From Actinoplanes subtropicus (lineage in GTDB: Bacteria; Actinomycetota; Actinomycetes; Mycobacteriales; Micromonosporaceae), in NCBI RefSeq assembly GCF_000721705.1, contig NZ_JOJL01000029.1, forward strand, positions 152,672 through 216,671: DNA of 64,000 bases. The letters are read 5' to 3'. The number at the start of each line of letters is the position of its first letter. Positions within the stretch are counted from its first letter, which is position 1. A model generated the notes under the pieces. It did not search any database, had not been told where the DNA came from, and was given only the letters and a program-made list of their open reading frames with translations. Position numbers and translations under genes: made by a program. Positions 52,782-60,239 of the stretch are shown here, in pieces.

Positions 52782-53737
52782 TGCAGCAGCTTCGACGTGT
52801 CGACCGGGGCGGTGAGCAGGCCGTCCTTGACCATCAGGCTGTTCATGAGATCCAGCGACGCCTTGTCGACGTCCGCCTTGTACTGCGGCAGGGTCATGGC
52901 GGCGGCCGCGTCTGCCTTGATCGTCGTGTAGGTGGTGACGACCTGTCGCACCTCGTCGGGGTGGGCGTCGGCGTAGGCCAGCGACTCCTTCAGCGCCGCG
53001 GTGAAGCGCTTGGCCAGGTCGGGCTTCTCGCTCAGCAACTGCGTCGAGGTGAAGTAGTCCGCGACCATCATGTTCGGGCTGACCGCGGCGAACGAGCCGA
53101 TCTGCTTCCAGCCCTTCGACCGCACCGAGGAGACGAACGGCTCGACCAGGAAGACGCCCTGCACCCGGCCGGCGTCGAGCGCGGCCGCCTGGTCGGGGAA
53201 GGCGACCTCGACGTACTTCACCTTCGACGGGTCGCCGCCGTCCTTGCGGACCAGCTCGTTCACCGAGGTGGCCACGATGTTCTTCAACGTGTTCGCGGCG
53301 ACGGTCTTGCCCTCGAGGTCCTTCGGGCGGGTGATGGCCGGGTCCTTGACGATCAGGCCGCTGAAGTCCTTGGTGGCGTCGGCCGTGGCGTTGTTGCCGT
53401 TGGCGACCACCTTGATCGGCACGTTCTTGGACGCGCCGAGCAGCAGCGAGACCACGTTGCTGAAGCCGAACTGGTACTGCCCGCTGATCACGGCCGGCAC
53501 GATCGCCGCGCCACCCTGCGCCTGCTCCAGGGTGAGGTCGATGTTCTGTTTCTGGAAGAAGCCCTTGGCCTTGCCGAGGTAGATCGGGGCGACGTCGACG
53601 ATCGGGATGACGCCGACCTTGACCTTGTCGGGCGAACCCGACGACGAGTTGTTCTTCGAGGAGTCGTCCGAGCAGGCGGCGGTGGTCGCCGCCAGGGCAG
53701 TCACCGTCAGCAATGCGATGAGCCGTGTTCTCAGCAT
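52778..53737 (-). CDS. ABC transporter substrate-binding lipoprotein (NMT1/SsuA type)
   Basis: A 319-residue lipoprotein. A signal sequence with LAATTAACS gives a lipobox with Cys as first mature residue (about residue 22). The fold is that of SsuA/THI5-like binding proteins, with VKVGVIPIVDVAPIYLGKAKGFF at the start of the mature domain. ATG 53737 has GAAGGTG upstream; GTG 53752 is possible. The ligand is unknown; regulation together with ring-cleavage genes suggests an aromatic carboxylate. Promoter and operator at 53829-53863. Confidence 0.9.
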   Translation of the reverse strand: MLRTRLIALLTVTALAATTAACSDDSSKNNSSSGSPDKVKVGVIPIVDVAPIYLGKAKGFFQKQNIDLTLEQAQGGAAIVPAVISGQYQFGFSNVVSLLLGASKNVPIKVVANGNNATADATKDFSGLIVKDPAITRPKDLEGKTVAANTLKNIVATSVNELVRKDGGDPSKVKYVEVAFPDQAAALDAGRVQGVFLVEPFVSSVRSKGWKQIGSFAAVSPNMMVADYFTSTQLLSEKPDLAKRFTAALKESLAYADAHPDEVRQVVTTYTTIKADAAAAMTLPQYKADVDKASLDLMNSLMVKDGLLTAPVDTSKLLQ

Positions 53738-53828
53738 CGTTCTCAGCACCTTCACGTCTGCGAAGCCGGACCGGATATGTCGAGGATGGTCGATATACCA
53801 TTCGGTGTGTCCCACGCCACTGGCCAGA

Positions 53829-53863
53829 ACGCTAGAGGTCGGGTTACAAGATTGTCAACGATT
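53829..53863 (-). promoter_or_regulatory. Promoter of the ABC transporter unit with GntR-type operator on its -35 box
   Basis: On the minus strand TTGACA (53853-53858) and TAGCGT (53829-53834) form -35 and -10 boxes 18 bases apart. The -35 lies inside the palindrome-like GATTGTCAACGATT (53850-53863), which matches the sites at 53926 and 59173. The RNA would start about 80 bases before ATG 53737. Confidence 0.7.
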
Positions 53864-53925
53864 CGCCAATGCCGTAGCCGAGCTGATGCAAAATAGCTGG
53901 CGAAACGCCGGTGTGGCCTCGCGGA

Positions 53926-53939
53926 GATTGTTAACAATC
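53926..53939. promoter_or_regulatory. Perfect GntR-type operator GATTGTTAACAATC
   Basis: A perfect 14-bp palindrome, 63-76 bases upstream of the transporter operator and 18 bases beyond the stop of the oxidoreductase gene. It fits the FadR-subfamily pattern with TTGT and ACAA half-sites. It may support cooperative binding or looping with the -35 site. Confidence 0.7.
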
Positions 53940-53956
53940 AAGACAACATCGGTCTT

Positions 53957-54724
53957 CTATGGCTCGGCTCCGTCGGCCAGGTCGGTCAGCCAGTCCCGGC
54001 TCGCGCGGGTGACCCGGGCCGGCACCCCGAGGTCGTCGAGCAGGCGCCCGGCGGCCTCCATCTCGTGTATGCGCCGTACGGCGTGCGTCTTCGAGCCGGT
54101 GAGCAGGCGCTGGAGCGTCTCCCCGTCGGCGCGGATCAGCTCCTCGGTGATGTTGCCGAGCAGCCAGTCGGACAGGCCCGCGGCCCGGGCCGCGGCGGTC
54201 GCCTCGAGCACCGCCGCCGCCAGTCCCTTGTAGAACACACTGCGAAGAAGCTTGTGCGTGGCGGCCGAGCCGACCGGCCCGTCGAGCACGTCGACCCGGG
54301 CGCCGAGCGGGCGCATCACCTCGGCATAGTCGCCCGAGGCCGGCCCGCTCACGGTCATCGGGGTGGACAGGCCGTGGCCCGGGACCGGGGACATCAGGGC
54401 CACGTCGACGACCCGTACGCGACCGGCGGCGGCCTTTTCCAGCGCCACCTTCTCGCCCGGCGAGGCGGTGTTGAGATCGGCCCACAGCGTGCCGGGCGCG
54501 CAGCCGGGCAGCCCCTCGGCCAGGGCGTCCGGGGCATCGGCGGCGCTGTTGACGCTGAGCACGAGTTCGGCGCCGGCGCAGGCCTCGGCATCGCCGCCGC
54601 ATCGCCGGACACCGGGCGGCGGTTCTACTCTCGGGTCGTACCCCCGCACCTCCGCACCCGCCGCCACCAGGCCGGCCGAGATGAGCCCGCCCGCCTCGCC
54701 GAGGCCCAGCACCGCGATGATCAT
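53957..54724 (-). CDS. 6-phosphogluconate-dehydrogenase-like NAD(P) oxidoreductase (DUF1932)
   Basis: A 255-residue beta-hydroxyacid-dehydrogenase relative. The N-terminal Rossmann domain has VLGLGEAGGLISAGL (GxGxxG type), and the C-terminal helical domain fits DUF1932, with GSAATHKLLRSVFYKGLAAAVLEA holding the conserved lysine region. The reaction is unknown. In this operon it might reduce or oxidise a ring-derived hydroxy- or oxo-acid, or regenerate an intermediate. ATG 54724 overlaps the stop of the GntR gene. Confidence 0.82.
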   Translation of the reverse strand: MIIAVLGLGEAGGLISAGLVAAGAEVRGYDPRVEPPPGVRRCGGDAEACAGAELVLSVNSAADAPDALAEGLPGCAPGTLWADLNTASPGEKVALEKAAAGRVRVVDVALMSPVPGHGLSTPMTVSGPASGDYAEVMRPLGARVDVLDGPVGSAATHKLLRSVFYKGLAAAVLEATAAARAAGLSDWLLGNITEELIRADGETLQRLLTGSKTHAVRRIHEMEAAGRLLDDLGVPARVTRASRDWLTDLADGAEP

Positions 54725-55365
54725 CGCAACTCCCCGGCGTCGATGTCGCGGAGCGCCTCGATCACGCTCGCGATGTGCTCGCGCATCGCGGACTCCGCGG
54801 CCTTGGGATCGCGCTGCCGGATCGCCTCGATGATCCGCTCGTGCTGGGGCAGCGAGATCGCCGGGCGGCCCGGATGCAGCGAGATCATGAACTGGTGCCG
54901 GACGAGTTGGCCGCGCAGCGTCTCGATGATGGAGTCGGCCGTGCGGTGGCCGGCGATGGCGCGGATCAGTCCGTGCAGCCGCTGGTTGAGATCGCCGTAG
55001 CGGCGGAACTCGCCGGCGCTGATCGCGCGCCGCATCAGCAGGCCGATCTCGTCGAGCTCGCTGGCCTGCGCGTCGGTGACCTGCGTCGCGGCGCGGGCGG
55101 CGACCAGTCCCTCGAGCACCATGCGTACCTCGGTGATCTCGACGGCTTCGTCCAGCGTCACCTTCCGGACGTGCGCGCCCTTGTTCCGCTCGACCTTGAC
55201 CAGGCCGTCGGCGGCGAGGTCCTGCAGGGCGGCCCGCACGGTGAACCGGCTGATCCCGAAGCGCTCGCACAGCTGCGCCTCGACCAGCCGCTCGCCGGGC
55301 AGGTACTCGCCGGCCAGGATCGCGTCGCGCAGCGCGTCCCGGGCGTCTTTGTCGTCGGCAGGCAA
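54721..55365 (-). CDS. GntR family regulator, FadR/FCD subfamily
   Basis: A 214-residue regulator with an N-terminal winged helix (about 8-72; LCERFGISRFTVRAALQDLAADGLV) and a C-terminal FCD ligand domain (about 80-205) with the histidines expected for a metal site that binds carboxylates. TTG 55365 has GAGGAG upstream. It is internal to the catabolic operon. The TTGT-N2-ACAA palindromes at 53850, 53926, 59173 and 59238 fit its family's operator form, and two of them cover -35 boxes, so repression relieved by a pathway acid is likely. Confidence 0.9.
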   Translation of the reverse strand: MPADDKDARDALRDAILAGEYLPGERLVEAQLCERFGISRFTVRAALQDLAADGLVKVERNKGAHVRKVTLDEAVEITEVRMVLEGLVAARAATQVTDAQASELDEIGLLMRRAISAGEFRRYGDLNQRLHGLIRAIAGHRTADSIIETLRGQLVRHQFMISLHPGRPAISLPQHERIIEAIRQRDPKAAESAMREHIASVIEALRDIDAGELR

Positions 55366-55378
55366 GATCCCGCTCTCC

Positions 55379-56377
55379 TCAGGCTTTGATCAGCTGTTCC
55401 AGTCGCGGGTAGACGCGCCGGGCGTTGCGCTCGAAGACCTTCTCCCGATCGTCCGCCGCCAGATCCAACGCCTCGACGTACCGGCGGGTGTCGTCGAAGT
55501 AGTGGCCCGTCTGCGGGTCGATGCCGCGCACGGCGCCGACCATCTCCGAGCCGAACAGCAGGTTGTCGATGTCGATCACCTCGAACAGCAGGTTGATCCC
55601 GGGCTGGTGGTACACGCAGGTGTCGAAGAAGACGTTGCGCATGACGCTCTCGGCCAGCGGCGGGCGCTCGAGCATGTCGGCCAGGCCGCGGAACCGGCCC
55701 CAGTGGTACGGCACCGCGCCGCCGCCGTGCGGGATCACGATGCGCAGCCCGGGGAGGTCCCGGAACAGGTCGGCCTGCAGGAACTGCATGAACGCGGTGG
55801 TGTCGGCGTTCAGGTAGGCGGAGCCGGTGGCGTGGAGGTTCGGATTGGTCACCGCGGAGACGTGCACCATGGCCGGCACGTCCAGCTCGACCATCGCCTC
55901 GTAGAACGGGTACCAGGAGCGGTCGGTCAGCGGCGCCGAGGTCCAGTGGCCGCCGCTCGGGTCGGGGTTGAGGTTGCAGCCGACGAAGCCCAGTTCCTCG
56001 ACGCAGCGGCGCAGCTCGGCGATCGAGTTGGCGATCGGCACGCCGGGCGACTGGGGCAGCTGGCACACGCCGGCGAAGTTGTCCGGGTAGAGCTGCGTGA
56101 CCCGGTAGATCAGGTCGTTGCAGGCCTCGGCCCACGGCCGGCTCACGGTCTCGTCGCCCTCGTGGTGGGCCATCGCCGAGGCGCGCGGCGAGAAGATCGT
56201 CAGGTCGACGCCGCGCTCGCGCATCAGCCGCAGCTGGCTGCCCTCGATGGAGTCGCGGATCTCGTCGTCGGATATATCCGGATATCTCGGGGGGATCGGG
56301 TCGGCCAGTTGCGCTTTGCGCCAGTTCGTATGTGCGGCGGGCACCGTCGTGTAGTGCCCGTGGCAGTCGATGATCAC
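55379..56377 (-). CDS. 4-oxalomesaconate hydratase-like amidohydrolase (LigJ family)
   Basis: Predicted to hydrate 4-oxalomesaconate to 4-carboxy-4-hydroxy-2-oxoadipate in the gallate/protocatechuate 4,5-cleavage route. The 332-residue amidohydrolase-2 protein has the metal motif DCHGHY at residues 4-9, SPRASAMAHHEGD, GFVGCNLNPDPSGGHW, and IPHGGGAVPYHWGRFRGLAD, all close to Sphingobium LigJ as I remember it. GTG 56377 overlaps the dioxygenase stop (GTGA). Its neighbours encode the tautomerase and aldolase acting just before and after it. Confidence 0.9.
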   Translation of the reverse strand: MIIDCHGHYTTVPAAHTNWRKAQLADPIPPRYPDISDDEIRDSIEGSQLRLMRERGVDLTIFSPRASAMAHHEGDETVSRPWAEACNDLIYRVTQLYPDNFAGVCQLPQSPGVPIANSIAELRRCVEELGFVGCNLNPDPSGGHWTSAPLTDRSWYPFYEAMVELDVPAMVHVSAVTNPNLHATGSAYLNADTTAFMQFLQADLFRDLPGLRIVIPHGGGAVPYHWGRFRGLADMLERPPLAESVMRNVFFDTCVYHQPGINLLFEVIDIDNLLFGSEMVGAVRGIDPQTGHYFDDTRRYVEALDLAADDREKVFERNARRVYPRLEQLIKA

Positions 56378-57330
56378 TTGACGTCCTCCCTCGACGAGAC
56401 CGGGGGTGTGCCGTGGGTGTGGAACGAGTCGATCGTCTTCAGGCCCCACGCCTGGCCCTTGGCCCGCTCCGCCTCGGTCCAGTTGACCGGTTGCCAGTCG
56501 GGCGCGAACACCAGGCGGGCGCCGGCGTTGCAGAGCTCGATGCGGTTGCCGCCGGGCTCGTAGACGTACAGGAAGAAGGTCTGTTGAATGGCGTGTTTGT
56601 GCGGCCCGGTCTCGATGAAGACGCCCTGCTCGAGGGCGATGTCGGCGGCCTTGAGGATGTCCTCGCGAGTGTCCGTGGCGAACGCGATGTGGTGCAGGCG
56701 CCCGCTGGTGCCGGTGCGGTCCCGCGTGTAGACGGCGTCGTAGCCCTTGTTCGTGAAGGTCGTCCAGCTGCCGGCGATGCTGCCGTCGTCGAGCACGATC
56801 TGCTCGGTGACCAGCGCGCCGAGGTTGTCGCGCAGGTAGTCCCGGTTCGCCTCGACGTCGACGCCCAGGTAGTTGATGTGGTCGAGCCGGCGAACGCTGA
56901 CCCCGCGGGCCGGGTACGCCTGGGCCTGGTTCTTCAGCGCCGGACGCAGCTCGTCGCTCGGCCGGAACCACGAGCTCTCGTAGTAGAGGCCGAGCTCGTG
57001 CCCGTCCGGATCGGTGAAGACGTAGGTCGGGCCGTAACCCGGGTCGCCGTCCTGCCAGCCGATGCCGCGGCCGGTCGCCTCGATCTCCTTGACCAGGCTC
57101 GCCAGCGCCTCGGAAGAGGACGCGCGCAGGAACGTCCGGCCGACGCCGGAGGTCGCGTGGCCGGTGAGCTTGATCGTGATGTTCTCGTAGTCGTCCCACG
57201 CGCGCAGGAAGACCGAGTCGCCGGCGTCGCCGTTCACGGTCAGGCCGAGGTAGTCGGTGAAGAACGCGACGCTCTCGTCGAGGACCGGCGTGCGGAGCTC
57301 GATGTGCGCGAGATGCGCGATCTGGTGCAC
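56374..57330 (-). CDS. Type I extradiol ring-cleavage dioxygenase (VOC superfamily)
   Basis: A 318-residue Fe(II)/Mn(II) catecholic dioxygenase with two VOC domains (about 1-125 and 145-285). The metal triad is complete in the second domain: His151 in LDHINY, His214 in LHHIAF, and Glu265 in NRIEL. The C-terminal part (WTEAERAKGQAWG) resembles catechol 2,3-dioxygenases. Known gallate and protocatechuate 4,5-dioxygenases belong to the unrelated LigAB type, so a VOC enzyme feeding the oxalomesaconate branch is unusual. GTG 57330 follows AAGGAG. The substrate is probably a trihydroxylated or carboxylated catechol. Confidence 0.88.
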   Translation of the reverse strand: MHQIAHLAHIELRTPVLDESVAFFTDYLGLTVNGDAGDSVFLRAWDDYENITIKLTGHATSGVGRTFLRASSSEALASLVKEIEATGRGIGWQDGDPGYGPTYVFTDPDGHELGLYYESSWFRPSDELRPALKNQAQAYPARGVSVRRLDHINYLGVDVEANRDYLRDNLGALVTEQIVLDDGSIAGSWTTFTNKGYDAVYTRDRTGTSGRLHHIAFATDTREDILKAADIALEQGVFIETGPHKHAIQQTFFLYVYEPGGNRIELCNAGARLVFAPDWQPVNWTEAERAKGQAWGLKTIDSFHTHGTPPVSSREDVK

Positions 57331-57339
57331 GGTTTCTCC

Positions 57340-58419
57340 TTATCCGCGCGGGAACGCGATGCCGTCGAAGAGCTTGCGAGCGGTACGCACCACGCCCGAG
57401 CGCACGACGCGCGGCGGGTCGGCGTCCCCGTCGACGATCACGTCGACCAGCAGGTGGCCCGTCGGGTGCTCGACGTCGACCTGGGACCGGTCGGCCGGCC
57501 AGCCGCGGGTCAGCTCGTGGCCGACCGCGCCGGGCAGCAGCATGCCGGTGACCGTGCTGATCGCGGCCAGCACGCCGATCGAGGTGTGCGGCTGCACCGG
57601 GATGAACGAGCGGGTGCTGACCCGGCCGCCGTCCCGGGGCGGGGCGAGCAGCACGGTCTTCGGTACCGACCCGGCCGGGTCGCCCAGGCCCATCAGCCGG
57701 CCGGCCGAGCGCCGGAACTCGTCGATCTGGCCGAGCAGCGGCTGGTCGGCGGCGAGGCGCTCGTGCGTCTCGTGCCCGGTCAGGCCGAACGACTCGGCCA
57801 TCGCGAGCACCACCGGCATGCCGTTGTCGACGCAGGTCGCCTCGACGCCGTCGATCCGGTCGCGGACCCGGCCGGTGGGCAGCAGGCTGCCGGTGGCGGA
57901 ACCCTCGGTGCCGGCGAACGCGAGCACCACCGGCGCCGCGCCACCGGGCACGCCCGAGATCATGGTGTCGCCGCGGTACTCGACCCGGCCGTCGGGGGTG
58001 GCGAAGGTGGCGACCGCGACGCTGTCCGAGTTGACCATCCGGATGCGTACGCTCGTCTCCTCCGCGCCGGCCGGGAAGAGGCCGCGCTCCACCGCGAACG
58101 GCCCGACGCCGGCCAGGATGTTGCCGCAGTTCTGCTGGGTGCTGACCGTCGGCCGGTCGACGCCGAGCTGCAGGAACAGGTAGTCGATGTCGGCCACGGC
58201 TGTTGCGGAGCGGCTCACGATGGCGACCTTGCTGGTCAGCGAGGTGGAGCCACCGAGGCCGTCGATCTGCCGCGGGTCGGGCGTACCCATCAGGCGCAGC
58301 AGCAGATCGTCCCGCTCGGCCGGGTCGGCGGGCAGGTCACCGGGCTCGAAGAAGAGGCCGCGGGACGTGCCGCCGCGCAGCATCATGCATCGGACCCCGG
58401 TGCCGTCGTAGTCAGTCAC
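57340..58419 (-). CDS. PrpF-family isomerase, 4-oxalomesaconate tautomerase-like (GalD/LigU)
   Basis: A 359-residue member of the PrpF/diaminopimelate-epimerase-like fold. It shows RCMMLRGGTSRGLFF near the N-terminus, GGSTSLTSKVAIV, STQQNCGNILAGVGPFA with the active-site cysteine, and VQPHTSIGVLAA. GalD and LigU of this family convert the keto/enol or double-bond isomers of 4-oxalomesaconate. Position between the aldolase and dioxygenase genes supports that role. GTG 58419 lies inside the end of the aldolase gene (eight-base overlap). Confidence 0.88.
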   Translation of the reverse strand: MTDYDGTGVRCMMLRGGTSRGLFFEPGDLPADPAERDDLLLRLMGTPDPRQIDGLGGSTSLTSKVAIVSRSATAVADIDYLFLQLGVDRPTVSTQQNCGNILAGVGPFAVERGLFPAGAEETSVRIRMVNSDSVAVATFATPDGRVEYRGDTMISGVPGGAAPVVLAFAGTEGSATGSLLPTGRVRDRIDGVEATCVDNGMPVVLAMAESFGLTGHETHERLAADQPLLGQIDEFRRSAGRLMGLGDPAGSVPKTVLLAPPRDGGRVSTRSFIPVQPHTSIGVLAAISTVTGMLLPGAVGHELTRGWPADRSQVDVEHPTGHLLVDVIVDGDADPPRVVRSGVVRTARKLFDGIAFPRG

Positions 58420-59113
58420 CTTTGACGTACTCCCCGTAGGAGACGTACTCGATGCCGAGGCTGGGCAGCTTGTCGCGCAGGCCGTACCGGTCCAGGCCGA
58501 GCTCGCCCTCGGCGAACGCCGCCCGGGTCGCGGCCTCCTTGTCGAGACGGGCCTTGGCGGAGCTCAGCGCGCGCGGCACGTCGAGCCGGGGCACCACGGT
58601 GACGCCGTCGTCGTCGCCGAGGATCACGTCACCCGGGTGGATGGTCTGGCCGCCGAGCACGATCGGCACGTTCACCGCGCCGGCGGTCGCCTTCACCGAC
58701 CCCTGCGCGCTGATCGCGCGGGACCACACCGGGAACCGCATCTCCCGAAGATCCGCAACATCCCGTACGCCGCTGGCCAGCACCGCGCCCCGCACGCCGC
58801 GGTGCCGCAGGACGCCCGCGAACAGCTCGCCGAACAGCCCGTCGGTGGAGGGCGAGTTGGTCGCGACGACCAGCACGTCGCCGGGCCGGCACTGCTCGAC
58901 CGCGACGTGGATCATCAGGTTGTCGCCGGGCCAGCAGAGGACGGTGACCGCGGTGCCGCCGGTCTTCGCGCCCGGCCACACGGGGCGGAACTCGGGGCCA
59001 AGATAGCCGACCCGGCCGAGGGCCTCGTGCACGGTGGCCACGCCGTACCCGCCCAGGGTCTCGGCGTCGTCGATGTCCGCGCGGGGCGGATCGGTTACCA
59101 CGACGGTCCTCAT
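58412..59113 (-). CDS. 4-carboxy-4-hydroxy-2-oxoadipate aldolase/oxaloacetate decarboxylase-like (LigK/GalC, RraA fold)
   Basis: A 233-residue RraA-like aldolase that should split 4-carboxy-4-hydroxy-2-oxoadipate into pyruvate and oxaloacetate. The metal- and substrate-binding loop is visible as LRHRGVRGAVLASGVRDVADLREM, with the Arg-Asp pair typical of active aldolases, and DVILGDDDGVTVVP follows. The start is ATG 59113 behind GGGAGG; ATG 59146 has no such site. It is the first gene of the catabolic unit, driven by the promoter at 59154-59181. Confidence 0.9.
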   Translation of the reverse strand: MRTVVVTDPPRADIDDAETLGGYGVATVHEALGRVGYLGPEFRPVWPGAKTGGTAVTVLCWPGDNLMIHVAVEQCRPGDVLVVATNSPSTDGLFGELFAGVLRHRGVRGAVLASGVRDVADLREMRFPVWSRAISAQGSVKATAGAVNVPIVLGGQTIHPGDVILGDDDGVTVVPRLDVPRALSSAKARLDKEAATRAAFAEGELGLDRYGLRDKLPSLGIEYVSYGEYVKGD

Positions 59114-59153
59114 GCCCAAGCCTCCCGAATCCCGGCGGGTTGTCACCAGCTAG

Positions 59154-59186
59154 AGCCTAGGTGGCGGCCACAGATTGTCAACAATC
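59154..59186 (-). promoter_or_regulatory. Catabolic operon promoter with GntR-type operator on its -35 box
   Basis: On the minus strand TTGACA (59176-59181) and TAGGCT (59154-59159) are -35 and -10 boxes 16 bases apart. The -35 lies inside GATTGTCAACAATC (59173-59186), a palindrome with perfect six-base arms. The same arrangement is found at the transporter promoter. Confidence 0.75.
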
Positions 59187-59237
59187 GCGCCGACAGGATT
59201 CTCGGGGTTTTCGCTGCTCGCGCAGGGCCTCTTGAAT

Positions 59238-59249
59238 ATTATTGACAAT
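59238..59249. promoter_or_regulatory. Further GntR-type operator between divergent genes
   Basis: On the minus strand ATTGTCAATAAT matches the ATTGTCAACAAT core of the other sites with one change. It lies 52 bases upstream of the catabolic operon operator and 114 bases before the plus-strand gene at 59363, so it could serve either direction. Confidence 0.5.
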
Positions 59250-59362
59250 ATTGGTCGCTATCGGATGGTCGGCTCTTTACCACTTATGGCGGGTTGGCGA
59301 TGCATTTGTTCGCCTGTGGGGTAGTTATTGCTGTTTTGGCTCAAAATCTGGACAATTGCCGC

Positions 59363-60187
59363 ATGTCTCGTCGTCTCGCCCTGACGGGAGTGCTCCTCCT
59401 CGCCGCCGGGCTCGCCGTCGCCTACCGCCCGCTGACCGCGGACGCGCTGCCGCCCCCGACACCGTCGGCCGGTGTGCTGCCCAGTCTTCCCGCCCCGGAG
59501 GCGCCTCTGCTACCCCGGCGCGTCGGCGTCGCCACCGCTCCCGTGACCCTGCGCTACACCTTCGACGGCGGGGTGAGCAAGCCGATCACCGACCTCACCG
59601 GCGGCCACGAACTGCGTCCGCTCGGGCAGAACGGCGGGCTGCTCCGACTCGTACCGCAAGGTCCGGGTCTTGGTCTTGCCGTTGCCTACCCCGACCGGTG
59701 CACGCTGCCCAAACAGAGCGACTGCCCCCGCGCGATCCTCGAAGGCACGCGCGACGACAGCCTCAATCCAGGAACCAGACCTTTGTCGTACGGGGCATCC
59801 GTGCTCATGACCCACGACGACCTGTCCGACGGCGCCAACGTGCTCCAGAAGGGCTACTCGGTCGGCGGCGGCAGCCAGTTCAAACTGCAGGTCGACCACC
59901 GCCTGGGCCACCCCAGCTGCGTCATCACCGGCCGCACCGGCGTCATCTACCGAGCCGAACCCCGGCTGGACGTCGCCGACGGCCACTGGCACGACCTGAC
60001 CTGCACCCGAGCGGACGGCCGCCTGACGCTGGTGGCGGACGGGGTAGCGCGAGCGTGGGTCCCGGTGCCGCCCCGCTTGTCGATCGCCAACGCGGAACCG
60101 CTGCGGGTCGGCGGCAAGGGGCCGGCCCAGGGCAACGACCAATATGCCGGCGAAATAGACAACGTCTTCCTCACCATCGGGCCGTGA
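59363..60187 (+). CDS. Exported LamG/concanavalin A-like domain protein
   Basis: A 274-residue protein with an N-terminal signal peptide or anchor (SRRLALTGVLLLAAGLAVAY), a Pro-rich linker (about 30-60), and a LamG-like beta-sandwich (about 65-270) recognisable from TLRYTFDGGVSKPITDLTGG and the end VGGKGPAQGNDQYAGEIDNVFL. Four cysteines in the domain may pair. LamG domains bind sugars or proteins; no catalytic residues are seen. ATG 59363 is preferred to ATG 59294, because the hydrophobic segment then begins the protein. Confidence 0.78.
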   Translation: MSRRLALTGVLLLAAGLAVAYRPLTADALPPPTPSAGVLPSLPAPEAPLLPRRVGVATAPVTLRYTFDGGVSKPITDLTGGHELRPLGQNGGLLRLVPQGPGLGLAVAYPDRCTLPKQSDCPRAILEGTRDDSLNPGTRPLSYGASVLMTHDDLSDGANVLQKGYSVGGGSQFKLQVDHRLGHPSCVITGRTGVIYRAEPRLDVADGHWHDLTCTRADGRLTLVADGVARAWVPVPPRLSIANAEPLRVGGKGPAQGNDQYAGEIDNVFLTIGP

Positions 60188-60239
60188 GGAGTTCGCACAG
60201 CCCCGGCCCGCCGTCGCGAGCCGGGGCCGAGCCGCGTCG

